A stretch of 64,000 nucleotides of DNA from Magicicada septendecula (taxonomy: Eukaryota; Arthropoda; Insecta; Hemiptera; Cicadidae): contig CM068368.1 of assembly GCA_034769895.1 (NCBI GenBank), positions 690,757,877 through 690,821,876 of the forward strand, written 5' to 3'. The translations under genes and the position numbers were made by a program. This document shows positions 1-10,350 of the stretch, piece by piece (within the stretch, counting starts at the first letter, position 1; every line of letters starts with the position of its first letter). The notes beneath the pieces were generated by a model. That model did not search any database. It was not told the origin of the DNA and saw nothing but the letters and a program-made list of their open reading frames with translations.

Positions 1-235
1 AAGGCGATTAAGAAAATAATAAGCTATGAAGTCGGAGAAAAGGTACTGCTAAAAAACAGGGAATTACCCAGTACTTTGGAAGGCTACCAAAAAGTTGTTA
101 CTGCTGTATACCGGCCCATACCTGATTATTAAAAACAATAATAACAATACGTATGTACTAAAGGATATCATTTCAAATAAAGTAAAAGGAACTTATAATC
201 AGTTATCCATTAAAAAATATTTAGAGGAAAAATAA
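1..235 (+). pseudogene. Element A pol, C-terminal end of integrase (partial, frameshifted)
   Basis: The window opens inside a pol gene. Frame 1 reads 43 codons to a TAA at 130-132 and matches the integrase tails of the minus-strand copies B and E (EVGEKVLLK followed by LPSTLEG). After about base 93 the family frame moves: the chromodomain-like GPY module (TGPYLII) and the tail ending KKYLEEK lie in another frame and stop at TAA 233-235. Compared with B, two bases appear to be missing in the GGC-TACC stretch, so this copy is a frameshifted pseudogene. The rest of element A lies upstream of the window. Confidence 0.8.
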
Positions 236-1000
236 GAATAAATTTCAAAATTCCAAAAATTAGTAAGGACAACTTACACAAATCATTTGAAAGATTATTA
301 TGAATGAGAAAAGAATTTGGATGAATAATAATTTCAAAATTCAAAAATCAGTAAGTACAACTTACACAAATCATTTGAAAGATTATTATGAATGAAAAAA
401 GAATTTTGATGAATAAATAAATTTTCAAAATTCAAAAATCAGTAAGGACAACTTACACCAAACATTCGAAGACTATTATGAATGAGAAAAGAATTTGAGG
501 AATAATAAATTTCAAAATTCCAAAAATTAGTAAGGACAACTTACACAAATCATTTGAAAGATTATTATGAATGAGAAAAGAATTTGGATGAATAATAATG
601 TCAAAATCCAAAAAATTAGTAAGGACAACTTACACAAATCATTTGAAAGATTATTATGAATGAAAAAAGAATTTTGATGGAATAATAAATTTTCAAAATT
701 CAAAAAACTTAGTAAGTACAACTTACACAAAACATTCGAAGAATTATGAATAAATAAAAAGAATTTTGATGAATAAAAAATACTTCCAAAATTAAAACAT
801 TAGTAAGTACAACTTACACTGATCATTCGAAGACTATTATGAATGATGAAAAAAGAATTTTGATGAATAAATATGTTCAAAATTCAAAACCAATAATAAG
901 TACAACTTACACCAAAATATTTGAAAAGCAACTATGAATAAGAAAGAATTTAGTTGAATAAAAATATCTAAAGTTAAAAAATAGTAAGCTCATATCATTA
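236..1000 (+). repeat. ~90-bp tandem array directly after element A pol
   Basis: About eight to nine diverged units, 88-93 bp each. The marker GTAAGKACAACTTACAC recurs near 262, 351, 442, 531, 619, 712, 803 and 896, with a degenerate last unit near 984. Each unit also has an Asn-codon-like AAAAATTAG stretch and GAATGAGAAAAGAATTT. The array starts right after the pol stop. The same array, inverted, follows pol in element B (26170-26575), and two clear units remain in G (17850-18025), so it is an inherited part of the 3' untranslated spacer. Confidence 0.85.
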
Positions 1001-1706
1001 CTCATACAAATGATGAGAAATAACTCTGAAATATGGAAAAAGATTTTGTAAGAAAGAGATACAATATTCTAAAGGAGAAAGGAAACCAGAATATCATATG
1101 ACTTAATCGAAACAACTTGACCAAACTCACAAAGAAAATAATTTAATAAAAATGGAACAATGAAGAAGGACCAACTCAGTAAAGACCAAATAGTGAAACC
1201 AGAAACCAAAAAACTCTGATACTATTAATGATAATGTTGTTGCAATAACCACTGTTATAGTGAAAGTGATAAAGAATTAATTCATGTTATACCATGAGCA
1301 ATAAAAATAACTCATTGGATACCAGATGGTAGAAAGAATAAATATAAATACTAATTACTATGTAAACATGATGAAATGATGAAATGTATATTATACCACA
1401 TACCTAAACTACCTAATATGGAATAAGCTTTAAGAGAGAAGAAGAGTCAAGTGTATAAGAGTATTAATTAATATAAGTATTATGAAGTGAAGAATCTAAA
1501 GATGTTTATTTTAGTCAAAAATGACTACTTTTACTGTTTATTTATTTTTATGACTGGATGTAGAAAATGCCATCAGTCTTATATTTTGAGCAGAGATGAT
1601 AATGCCTCTAGACTCAATTAATTGAAGTGTTGGACAGCAGGGGTTGAAGCCAAAAGTGCCACTCTGAACTGTTCCAATTAATTTGTTAGGGAATGTTAGG
1701 GAGTAA
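1001..1706 (+). other. Element A 3' spacer, left part
   Basis: Noncoding, AT-rich sequence between the tandem array and the inserted LTR element. It matches, inverted, the spacer of element B around 25241-26165; the reverse complement of 25241-25380 resembles 1550-1706. No reading frame here is supported. Sequence homologous to this spacer resumes at 9323. Confidence 0.75.
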
Positions 1707-1710
1707 ACAT
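1707..1710. repeat. 4-bp target-site duplication (left), ACAT
   Basis: ACAT sits immediately before the 5' LTR and again at 9319-9322 after the 3' LTR. The uninterrupted site is visible in element B: on the minus strand around 25219-25240 the same flanks are joined with one copy of the 4 bp. Confidence 0.93.
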
Positions 1711-2152
1711 TGTAGCGGGTCAAATTTTGGGTGTTTTTATTTTCAATAGTATGGGATAATTATATTTTTATTCATTTCATTTTCGGTCGGGAGCCTTATA
1801 AAATATGACGAAATAACTGTATTATTGTGCAACGTATAATAGTCAGTGTAACAGAACAGTGAAACAAAGCAATAAGGCGCAGTTGTTGTTGAGGAATGCG
1901 GCAGAGCATTTGCACCTCCACCAAAATTCTAAGAACTCTGTACATGTGTGTCAACGCTCAAGCGCAACTACACCTGCACGCGCTCAAAGGACGCTCTCGA
2001 CAAAAAACAAGATGGTCAGAGCGTAAAAAATATTCGTCGTCTTCTTCAAGATCTCCCGGAAACACTGCCAAGAGACCGGCCTTTCCAATGACGTCAGCGG
2101 AACCAAGTCCAATATCGGCCTCTGGACACACACACATACCAGCTTTAATCCA

Positions 2153-2161
2153 TATATAAAG
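2153..2161 (+). promoter_or_regulatory. TATA box in 5' LTR (TATATAAAG)
   Basis: Perfect TATATAAAG about 440 bp into the LTR, followed by GC-richer sequence; the same box is at 8428-8436 in the 3' LTR. Transcription from here would place the U3/R border shortly downstream. No start site was measured. Confidence 0.55.
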
Positions 2162-2957
2162 TGGTTACTTCCCAACAAATGAGGCCGGAGCGACGAAAGC
2201 ATAGGGGCAGTGAAACACTGATTCCCGGCAGAAGGTAAAAAATACCTGTTACGTTCACCGTGACGGGACAGTCGACTTATAGCCGCGGCGTCGGCCAGAC
2301 GCGCGCCAAGACTCGTGGGCCCCAAAAATCTTGTAAAGTTTATTTGAAAGTAATAGTTTTGCATCTCTAAGTAAACCAGTAGCTAAGAAGGGAATACGTG
2401 GAGTGATGGCAAAATGTAAAAGCAGTGAATTAACAAACGTTTGTGACCGAGTGCGGGAATATTACGGGGACGCGCCACGTGGTTGTCAGCGACGCTATGG
2501 AAACAAGTAACTGTATTCTAATCAATCAATTTTATTACCAAGGCCTAATTCAAGTAAATGTAGGGGTTTTATAAATTCGAATGAATGAGAGAGTGAGCAC
2601 GCTGGGCTGTATAGGTTAAGATAAAGGTTATATTTAGAAATAAGACATACTTAGATGCATACATTTCAAAATTTGTTTTTTTTGTGTTCTGTTAATAATT
2701 GATGAATTTCCATAAGTAAAACATTATTTTCGTAACATAAAAATGTGTTAGACTAAGTTATTTCGTCATTACCACTGTCTTATTCCTGTGTTGAAAAAAT
2801 TCGTCTAAACGTTCCGGAATTTTCTGAATTATTAATTGGGTGGGGTCAGATTGCTAAATTGTCCGTTTTATTAAGGTAAAGTGTAAAGGTTTTCGATATT
2901 TTATCCTATATAAAAAATAATCGTGGCGACCTTGGTCTTCTGGTAAAATTTCAATAA

Positions 2958-2989
2958 CAGGTAAGTGTTGTAATTGCGTGCAGGTAAGT
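2958..2989 (+). promoter_or_regulatory. Two consecutive consensus 5' splice sites in U5
   Basis: CAG|GTAAGT occurs at 2958-2966 and again at 2981-2989, both full matches to the metazoan donor consensus, 55-85 bp before the LTR end. The related solo LTR in element B keeps both positions on the minus strand (about 23500-23540), one of them as CAGGTAAAT. Confidence 0.5.
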
Positions 2990-3043
2990 CCTGGTAGTGG
3001 TTTTATTTATTTTATATATTTCGGCCCCTTTTAAATTGTTACA

Positions 3044-3220
3044 AATGTCGACGCGCTGCCAGGATTTTCGTTTAATTATAATTTTATACGAGATAGACCT
3101 ATTTTAATACACAGGAAATAGGATGTGGTAATGACGAATTTATAAATATGATTTATCGTGTATAATTACGCACGTAGGTTAGGTTTGTTTTATGAGCTAC
3201 AGTTAAGTACAAGATAAAAA
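3044..3220 (+). other. 5' leader of the non-autonomous element; no canonical primer-binding site
   Basis: The LTR is followed by AATGTCGACGCGCTGCC. A tRNA primer site should start TGG (complement of CCA) within a few bases; none is present here, unlike the TGGC-type sites of elements B, C, D and E. The rest is an AT-rich leader up to the ATG at 3221. Confidence 0.6.
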
Positions 3221-4282
3221 ATGGCAAATAATACCGAAGTTAGTTTCACTGATGATAAAATAGAAAGTATAGTGACACCTGTTCGAAGTAAACAAGAGAT
3301 AGATAAAGATGAGAAAATCATGAACATGTTGCAACGGCTTTTAGAGCAACAAAGTATTAAATTACTGAGTGATTCTGACGCTAAATTTAATGAACTAAAA
3401 AATCTGAATAATGAGTTAAAAAATGAAATACAAGAAATGAATAAATGTATAGAAAGCACTAACGAAACAATAAGAAACAGTTTAAATAAATTAGAACAGA
3501 AGTTTGAGAAATTAGGTGACAATGTTTTAAATATGACAAAATGTAAAAATGACGAAATAGTAGACAATTCCGAGAGTATAGTGGTGGTGAAGAATAATGT
3601 AGAAGCAAATGATGAGAGTATAATAACAAATAGTACTGATGAAGTTTTAGAAGGCGATAATGAAATGTTAATGAGTGTTTATGAAGTAGAGAGAGAGTGG
3701 AAGGATAATGTAGTAATTGAATGGGGACAGAGGGCAAATTTTCCCCTTATTGTTTATAATGATGATGATGATTTAATGTTGTTTTTTCAGGGCAAGAGAC
3801 CCTTATTGTTAAATGAAGTAATGTTGTATAATATTGTACCCTCTGTCCGTAATAATTGTGAGAGTGTGATGTGGTGCTATGAAGAAAGAGGGTTATGTAT
3901 TGAGAGTGAAATAGAACTATATAAGTTAGAAAGAAAGTATAATGAATTGAGAAAAATATTAGAAGGGGTGATGATGAATCATGTGAAATACGTACCTGTT
4001 GAAAGAGAGATAGAGAATAATTTTGATAATATCTTACCTGACTATAATGATTTACCTGACGTAGTAGTTGAGGAATACAAAAATGAGAAAACGATTTACC
4101 TGACGTTAACAAATAACACTGATATAGACGGGACAATCCTAACTGATGTTGACATGATGTATAATGGTATAACGGATAAATTGAAATTGTTTGGTTATGA
4201 CACACAAGACAACAATATGTATGTCAATATAATTGAACAGTGCTATACAAAACCAAGATTAATCTTTGACGATGGAGGGTAG
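3221..4282 (+). CDS. Unrecognised 353-aa coiled-coil protein of the non-autonomous element
   Basis: The ORF starts at the ATG in AAAAATGGC, the first ATG of the frame after the leader, and ends TAG at 4280-4282. Residues ~25-115 are heptad-rich (LLEQQ, NNELKNEIQEMNKCI, LNKLEQKFEKL) and predict a coiled coil, as at the start of the neighbouring Gypsy Gags. The C-terminal half has an Asp run (YNDDDDL, ~180) and a second helical, Glu/Lys-rich part near 225-260. There is no aspartic protease motif, YVDD, zinc knuckle, signal peptide or membrane segment. The capsid-like block of the Gypsy Gags (NWW, AKYWSE) is absent. It could be a diverged Gag or an unrelated accessory protein. An intact frame in a young element suggests recent selection or simply youth. 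Function unknown. Confidence 0.65.
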   Translation: MANNTEVSFTDDKIESIVTPVRSKQEIDKDEKIMNMLQRLLEQQSIKLLSDSDAKFNELKNLNNELKNEIQEMNKCIESTNETIRNSLNKLEQKFEKLGDNVLNMTKCKNDEIVDNSESIVVVKNNVEANDESIITNSTDEVLEGDNEMLMSVYEVEREWKDNVVIEWGQRANFPLIVYNDDDDLMLFFQGKRPLLLNEVMLYNIVPSVRNNCESVMWCYEERGLCIESEIELYKLERKYNELRKILEGVMMNHVKYVPVEREIENNFDNILPDYNDLPDVVVEEYKNEKTIYLTLTNNTDIDGTILTDVDMMYNGITDKLKLFGYDTQDNNMYVNIIEQCYTKPRLIFDDGG

Positions 4283-5049
4283 ACTGTAAAACAATAAAAG
4301 ACAATTAAACATTATGTTTTATGGTTTTTTGATATGGCAAATTTGGACAGAAGTGTGGAAAAAATGGAATAATAATTAACAAGAGTTGTAAATAAAATAT
4401 AGTGAATTTATATGTGTGTAGATTGTTGTAATACTAATATTAATACTTGCAATTTAAATAAATAAACCAAATTAATTTTGAAAACAAGTAATCAGAGAAT
4501 CATAATTGTTTGGATGGTAATGAATTCTATATTGTTAGTAATTAATTTAATTGAAACAATTTGATATATTTTAAATATTTTAATTGAGTATGTAAAGGTT
4601 GTATAATTAATTTTTTTTTGTAAATTTAATTTATTTTACGAGAGGCAAAGTTGGAAATGAATGATAAATTATTTAATTTAAACTAATTTTGTGTGAATGT
4701 TTCAGAGATGGTGGTGATTATGTTTTGTGGACATATCATGTTAAATGGATTGTAAGTAGAAAAATTTTATAATCATGTGTAATAAAAATATTTACAGGTG
4801 TAATTGAGATTCTAATTCAGTAATAAGATGTTATTTGGAAATAAGTTTGTTCAAGTAATATGATAATTAAAAAATTTTAATAATAAATGAAAAATGATAG
4901 ATAATGATTATTAATAATAAATTTTGAAAATTTCAAGAAAGTTAAACGGTAAAAGGTTATGAATGGGTTAAATGAGTGTTGATGCAGATATTATATGATA
5001 ATGTATATAAAAATTTTAATTAGTTGTCAATTGTAATTAGTTATTATGT
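4283..5049 (+). other. AT-rich noncoding interior of the non-autonomous element
   Basis: No supported ORF. Very AT-rich, with runs of TAATAATAAA-type sequence. An AATAAA occurs shortly after the 353-codon ORF, but nothing shows that it is used. Confidence 0.6.
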
Positions 5050-5480
5050 GGCTATTGTGGGGGTGGCCTGTGCTCTCTTCGATAGCGAAATGGGTTGGGG
5101 GTAACAGTGAGTGTTACCTCCATCGGAGGCCAAACTGGCGATAAATGTGCGGCACACCTTATCCGTGTAAAGTCAAAAACTTTACACACATTACTAAATA
5201 ACGTGTCGCACATAAAAATATTGATGTGAAACAGGCAGTGAAATGAAAGTTCAGATTTCCTCGACTTTTCGGGCGGTTACTGCCTTACCAGCACTAACCG
5301 TGGTTTTGGCTAGCGGCCAGCTATGGTCATACCAAGTCCCTTGACCATAGCTGACTTGAAATTGGTATATATTTGAAATTTAATGGGGGGACAATTAGAG
5401 GAAATCTCCGGAAACTATGGAACAGCGGCTGCCACTCTGTTCGATGAGGAACAGCAAGACAGGTGGCAGATCCGTTTTAA
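5050..5480 (+). ncRNA. Hairpin-rich, GC-enriched noncoding block
   Basis: Within AT-rich surroundings this block holds a series of inverted repeats: GGTAACA/TGTTACC (5100-5118), CCTCC/GGAGG (5117-5129), GTGTAAAGT/ACTTTACAC (5165-5173 with 5179-5187) enclosed by a longer TGTGCGGCAC/GTGTCGCACA pairing, CAGCTATGGTCA/TGACCATAGCTG (5318-5329 with 5342-5353, 12 perfect pairs), and CTGCCAC/GTGGCAG (5429-5435 with 5463-5469) enclosing CTGTTC/GAACAG. It carries no ORF. It may be a packaging or dimerisation signal, or another structured RNA. I could not match it to a known RNA family, and the RNA assignment is inference. Confidence 0.45.
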
Positions 5481-7975
5481 GGGTGCATGATTATTAACAA
5501 GAACATGTTGATGTTCACTAACTTTAAAACTTAACAGCGGAAGCAGAGACACGGAGAGGTAAAAAACCTGCTCCAAAATATACAGTCTCTGTGGAAGCGA
5601 ATGGGCGAGACAGTCCAACATAATCTGAAATAGTGTGTGTGGCTGGGAGGTGACGCAAAGGAGTCACGAATTTAAATTTTATGACATAAAAGTTTTTGCT
5701 TATTCAAAGTTTAATCCAATCAAAAATGCTTGTGCTCTGTCCACATAATTATATGCTCAGACTCGTAAATTAAGGTGTTCATGCTATAATTTTAAGTGTA
5801 TTATTTTATTGTTGTCTATTAGATAAGCATTGATAAGAATATGTAATTTTATTATGTGTGTATTTGTTTAAGCCAATAAGTAAATCGTCTGGCAGGTTAA
5901 CATAAGCATCAGAATCAGAAAAAAGGGGAAACAATGAGGTGAGAAGTGAGAATAAATAAAAATAAATATGTATATTCCATGTAATTTGTTCAATTTTGAG
6001 ATGTGTTTTTATTATGTTAGGATATCAGCTGATCAGCAATAACGTCACTGGTATATTGGTTTGTAAATGTTACAAGTAATTAATGTTTAGTGTACTACAG
6101 ATATTTTGAAGTAAAGACAAAAAGAATATGAGAAATAAAATAACAATAATTTATGCAAATTAATAAGAGCTAATTTATGGGTGATAAACGTTTTATGGGA
6201 CATGTAGACCTGTCCGAATTGAATTAAAAGTTGAATGTGAAATGATAGAGATGAGTATGATGTAATGTTGTTTTTGAGTTGATGTAATGTAACAGAGTTG
6301 GTGAAGTATTAATGTTGACACAGTGGTAATGGAGATTTTATGTAGATTTTGAGTGACATATTGTTGTTTTTATAGTTAATGAGGTTATTTTGTGTAATTG
6401 TAGTAATGAAATGAGATTGAGATTTTGGGGATGGCAATTTTGTATTAGAGGGTAGTGTAATGAAGGAGTCCGCAACAAGGGTTGGGACGGGATAGGGATA
6501 GATTTTAGTGGGGAAGGGGCCGCCTTAGGTAAAATCCGGGCCGCCAGATAAGGGAATTGAGTTTTTTGGGGGCGGGGAAACACGTATCCTATATACAAAG
6601 GGTTAGAGAGTATTTTATATGTAGAGAAGGTGACGTTTTGTGTTTAATGATAAGTTGGGGTTAGTGTGTTTTTGGGATAGATATTTTGGTAGAGATGGGT
6701 GTCATGGGAGTTGTAGTTGATGAATATTAGAGTCAGAGGGAGAAAGTTTATATATGTATAGAGATCTAATACAGTAAATGAGAATAAATGAGTTACAACA
6801 CCCACAGTAATGTAGAATTAAACTGTTAACTAAAGAGAGGAATTTATAATAAAGAATATACAATTGTTTATTTTTTTTTCAGCCAGTGACAGAATTTTGG
6901 ATAGAATTGAAAATAATGTAAAATTAAGAATTGTTTATTCTAAATAATTTAAATGTCAACTTGATTATTATATTAATATTTTGTTTATTTTAAATATTTT
7001 ATGTTACTATGTTTTGTATTTCAAGTTAGGAATATTACAGATGTTCAATGTGTTTTCAGAAATCATATATAACATATGTAGGTCAAGGGTTTTGGACTTG
7101 ACCTAGTTACGATCAGCTGATGAGGTCATACACCTACTAAGCTTGTATAGTAGGAATCCAATTTTAATTTGTTTGTTTGATTAATTCAAACCAATATTTG
7201 AATAATTTTAATAAATGTTGTTTAATAAACAAATTTAATAGTTTTTTAATGAATAAATTTTTTTTGAATTTTAAAATTTTGGAAAATTTTAAATTTTTTT
7301 TGAAAAAAAAAAAACTTGATTTTTCGCCTGCCAGCGAATGACTATTTTAGATAATGATTTTTTTTATTATGTGTGCATTAACCATGTTTCTTTTATTGTA
7401 TTGCATTGTATTGGTAGACTATAAGTGGCTCTCATGTTAGAGTAAGGATGTGTTTAGCTTAGTAGAAATGTCTAGGTTAAGTCATGTGAAACAAAAATTT
7501 AGAAAAACCAGGAAGAGAATTTTTGATAAAAGATTATTTTTTTTGAATTTTGAATTTTTTTTTTTAATTTATAATAAATTTTAAAAGAAAATTTTTATTT
7601 TTAATGTGTTAGGGTATCATGTAACGTGAGTGTGTGTGAGCCCAGTGTCTGCTGAAGGCAGCCCAGCTTGCATACAAGAGGGAACACATCGGCTGAGGAT
7701 CTGGGATAATTTTAGCCAGGGATTGAGGATTTTTTGGGGATAGCATGTTAAAAGGCGAGGTGCGCCGTGGTGCGAGTCTGTTCGATTTCTCGGTGTTGGG
7801 ATCTCTTACGGAGAAGTCCAGTGATCTCGTTCAGATGAGTCCATGGTTGCTGAGCCAGGGGGGTCGTGTACCCATGCAGATTATGAACCAGGGGGTTGAT
7901 GGCACCAGTTCCTCACCGGTCCTCTTTGGGGTTATCGATGAGATTTCTTCTGTCGTGAACAGCAGAATTCTCATC
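5481..7975 (+). other. 3' noncoding interior of the non-autonomous element
   Basis: Mostly AT-rich. Features seen: a 9-bp stem TAGGTCAAG/CTTGACCTA (7079-7087 with 7097-7105), a G-rich patch at 6430-6600, poly-A/T runs at 7250-7320 and 7530-7600, and a GC-richer stretch 7630-7975 with an open frame of 81 codons (7745-7990) that runs into the polypurine tract. That frame has no recognisable domain and I do not call it a gene. Confidence 0.55.
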
Positions 7976-7982
7976 GAGGGGG
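7976..7982 (+). promoter_or_regulatory. Polypurine tract before 3' LTR (GAGGGGG)
   Basis: GAGGGGG followed by TAT and then the LTR start TGTAGC at 7986. This is the position and composition expected for the plus-strand primer of reverse transcription, and it fixes the element's orientation as +. Confidence 0.75.
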
Positions 7983-7985
7983 TAT

Positions 7986-9318
7986 TGTAGCGGGTCAAAT
8001 TTTGGGTGTTTTTATTTTCAATAGTATGGGATAATTATATTTTTATTCATTTCATTTTCAGTCGGGAGCCTTATAAAATATGACGAAATAACTGTATTAT
8101 TGTGCAACGTATAATAGTCAGTGTAACAGAACAGTGAAACAAAGCAATAAGGCGCAGTTGTTGTTGAGGAATGCGGCAGAGCATTTGCACCTCCACCAAA
8201 ATTCTAAGAACTCTGTACATGTGTGTCAACGCTCAAGCGCAACTACACCTGCACGCGCTCAAAGGACGCTCTCGACAAAAAACAAGATGGTCAGAGCGTA
8301 AAAAATATTCGTCGTCTTCTTCAAGATCTCCCGGAAACACTGCCAAGAGACCGGCCTTTCCAATGACGTCAGCGGAACCAAGTCCAATATCGGCCTCTGG
8401 ACACACACACATACCAGCTTTAATCCATATATAAAGTGGTTACTTCCCAACAAATGAGGCCGGAGCGACGAAAGCATAGGGGCAGTGAAACACTGATTCC
8501 CGGCAGAAGGTAAAAAATACCTGTTACGTTCACCGTGACGGGACAGTCGACTTATAGCCGCGGCGTCGGCCAGACGCGCGCCAAGACTCGTGGGCCCCAA
8601 AAATCTTGTAAAGTTTATTTGAAAGTAATAGTTTTGCATCTCTAAGTAAACCAGTAGCTAAGAAGGGAATACGTGGAGTGATGGCAAAATGTAAAAGCAG
8701 TGAATTAACAAACGTTTGTGACCGAGTGCGGGAATATTACGGGGACGCGCCACGTGGTTGTCAGCGACGCTATGGAAACAAGTAACTGTATTCTAATCAA
8801 TCAATTTTATTACCAAGGCCTAATTCAAGTAAATGTAGGGGTTTTATAAATTCGAATGAATGAGAGAGTGAGCACGCTGGGCTGTATAGGTTAAGATAAA
8901 GGTTATATTTAGAAATAAGACATACTTAGATGCATACATTTCAAAATTTGTTTTTTTTGTGTTCTGTTAATAATTGATGAATTTCCATAAGTAAAACATT
9001 ATTTTCGTAACATAAAAATGTGTTAGACTAAGTTATTTCGTCATTACCACTGTCTTATTCCTGTGTTGAAAAAATTCGTCTAAACGTTCCGGAATTTTCT
9101 GAATTATTAATTGGGTGGGGTCAGATTGCTAAATTGTCCGTTTTATTAAGGTAAAGTGTAAAGGTTTTCGATATTTTATCCTATATAAAAAATAATCGTG
9201 GCGACCTTGGTCTTCTGGTAAAATTTCAATAACAGGTAAGTGTTGTAATTGCGTGCAGGTAAGTCCTGGTAGTGGTTTTATTTATTTTATATATTTCGGC
9301 CCCTTTTAAATTGTTACA
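7986..9318 (+). repeat. 3' LTR of the non-autonomous element (1333 bp)
   Basis: Same length as 1711-3043, with one observed substitution. Includes the TATA box (8428-8436) and the paired splice-donor motifs. Ends GTTACA, followed by the ACAT duplication at 9319-9322. Confidence 0.95.
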
Positions 9319-9322
9319 ACAT
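9319..9322. repeat. 4-bp target-site duplication (right), ACAT
   Basis: Matches 1707-1710. The sequence after it (ACTGGTGAGGAAGCACC) continues the element A spacer and matches the minus strand of B at 25205-25225. Confidence 0.93.
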
Positions 9323-9411
9323 ACTGGTGAGGAAGCACCAAATAAGAAAGAATATAAAATGATAATGTTATACACAAGATTGAAGATCACTTATTAATGA
9401 AGAAAGAAACT
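9323..9411 (+). other. Element A 3' spacer, right part, ending at a deletion
   Basis: Matches the element B spacer inverted (25130-25220), then jumps near 9411 from spacer to LTR interior. Relative to B, roughly 200 bp including the polypurine tract and the first LTR bases are missing. Confidence 0.65.
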
Positions 9412-10019
9412 AATGAGTGAGAAGAATGAATTGTTTTAAGAATTACACAAGAAACCGTATATTAAGTCAATAAAATGTTAATAAGAATGAAAAATAACAA
9501 AGAAAATCATTGATCAAAATAACTTACTATGTAAAAACCCAATAAACCAGCAGTATACCCAGTAGATTGGGGAAGCAGTATAAAGGGAAATACAAGAAAA
9601 AGGAAATAAAAGGATGAAACCATATTAATAAGGGAAATGTATAAGGTCAAGATGCAGAGAAACCACAAGACCAGAAATTACTAATATAATAATGAAGAAG
9701 GGACAAAATATGTCAAGATTCCCACACAGAGACTAGAACCAAGAAGAGTTATTCCAAAAAAAATGGTAATCATGGAATACATACCATTAAACAAAATTAA
9801 AACTAATATATGTAGACCCAATAACAAGCTACAAGATACAATCCCAAAGAAAACCGAATTGTATACTAGTTGTAAGCATAATATGTGGAAAAAATTATTA
9901 AAAGGACTACCATTAGTGTAGCCAAAATAAATGACACATTATAATAAAGTGTAGTATAAAAAATCTATTAAAAAAGACTACCATCAGTGTAGGGAAATAC
10001 TAAATAAAAACTAAAGAGA

Positions 10020-10350
10020 CAGTCTAATGACTGAGTGCAATTTGGATAATAAAAGTGTTTTAGTGATTAGGCATAATAACAATATATTAGGAATAAGATG
10101 TTTTTATTTTATTGTATTAGCAAATTAGGTATAGGGAACACAAGAGACAGTTAATAACTGAAAGTGTCATTAGTTATAAGATGTTTTTATGTTAATGTGT
10201 TATCAAATTAGTTATAGTAATTAAAAGAGACAGTTAATAGCTGAAAGTGTCATTAGTTATAAGATGTTTTTATGTTAATGTGTTATCAAATTAGTTATAG
10301 TAATTAAAAGAGACAGTTAATAGCTGAAGGTGTTATTAGGAATAAGATGT
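10020..10350 (+). repeat. ~83-bp tandem repeats inside element A LTR
   Basis: GAGACAGTTAATARCTGAAAG recurs near 10141, 10225 and 10308 with nearly identical intervening sequence (ATAAGATGTTTTTATG...). Weaker units extend the array both ways. The B LTRs hold the inverted counterpart at 22510-22840 and 34640-34970. Confidence 0.8.

Larger units (their letters stand above)
1711..3043 (+). repeat. 5' LTR of the non-autonomous element (1333 bp)
   Basis: Begins TGTAGCGGGTC and ends TTGTTACA. Essentially identical to 7986-9318. It contains a TATA box (2153-2161), a GC-richer block (about 1880-2310) and two strong splice-donor matches near its end. Open frames of 87 and 126 codons inside it (1896-2159 +, 1984-2364 -) recur in the other LTR only because the LTRs are identical; I do not call them genes. 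Confidence 0.95.
1711..9318 (+). mobile_element. Complete non-autonomous LTR retrotransposon (LARD-like), 7.6 kb
   Basis: Two direct 1333-bp LTRs (TGTAGC...GTTACA) flank a 4.9-kb interior, with a 4-bp target duplication on both sides and a short polypurine tract (7976-7982) before the 3' LTR. I saw one base difference between the LTRs (G near 1795 versus A near 8070), which implies a recent insertion. The interior has one 353-codon ORF and no protease, reverse transcriptase or integrase in any frame, so mobility must depend on a helper. Its ends (TGTAGC, ACA) and 4-bp duplication resemble those of element B, making a Gypsy helper plausible (inference). It is inserted in the 3' spacer of element A. 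Confidence 0.92.

Noticed and set aside
236..1000. Regularly spaced ~90-bp repeats as a CRISPR array
   Set aside because: Units are contiguous and diverged with no unique spacers, the context is a eukaryotic retroelement, and there are no cas genes.
1896..2364. 87- and 126-codon frames present identically in two places (also 8171-8639)
   Set aside because: They lie in the two near-identical LTRs of one element; the identity reflects LTR age, not coding selection, and no domain is visible.
3221..4282. Calling the 353-aa ORF a Gag
   Set aside because: Only the coiled-coil character is shared; the capsid-like motifs of the neighbouring Gags (NWW, AKYWSE, PEECLV) are absent.
7745..7990. 81-codon frame at the end of the non-autonomous element interior
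   Set aside because: It runs into the polypurine tract and LTR, is short, and has no recognisable motif; kept only as a remark.
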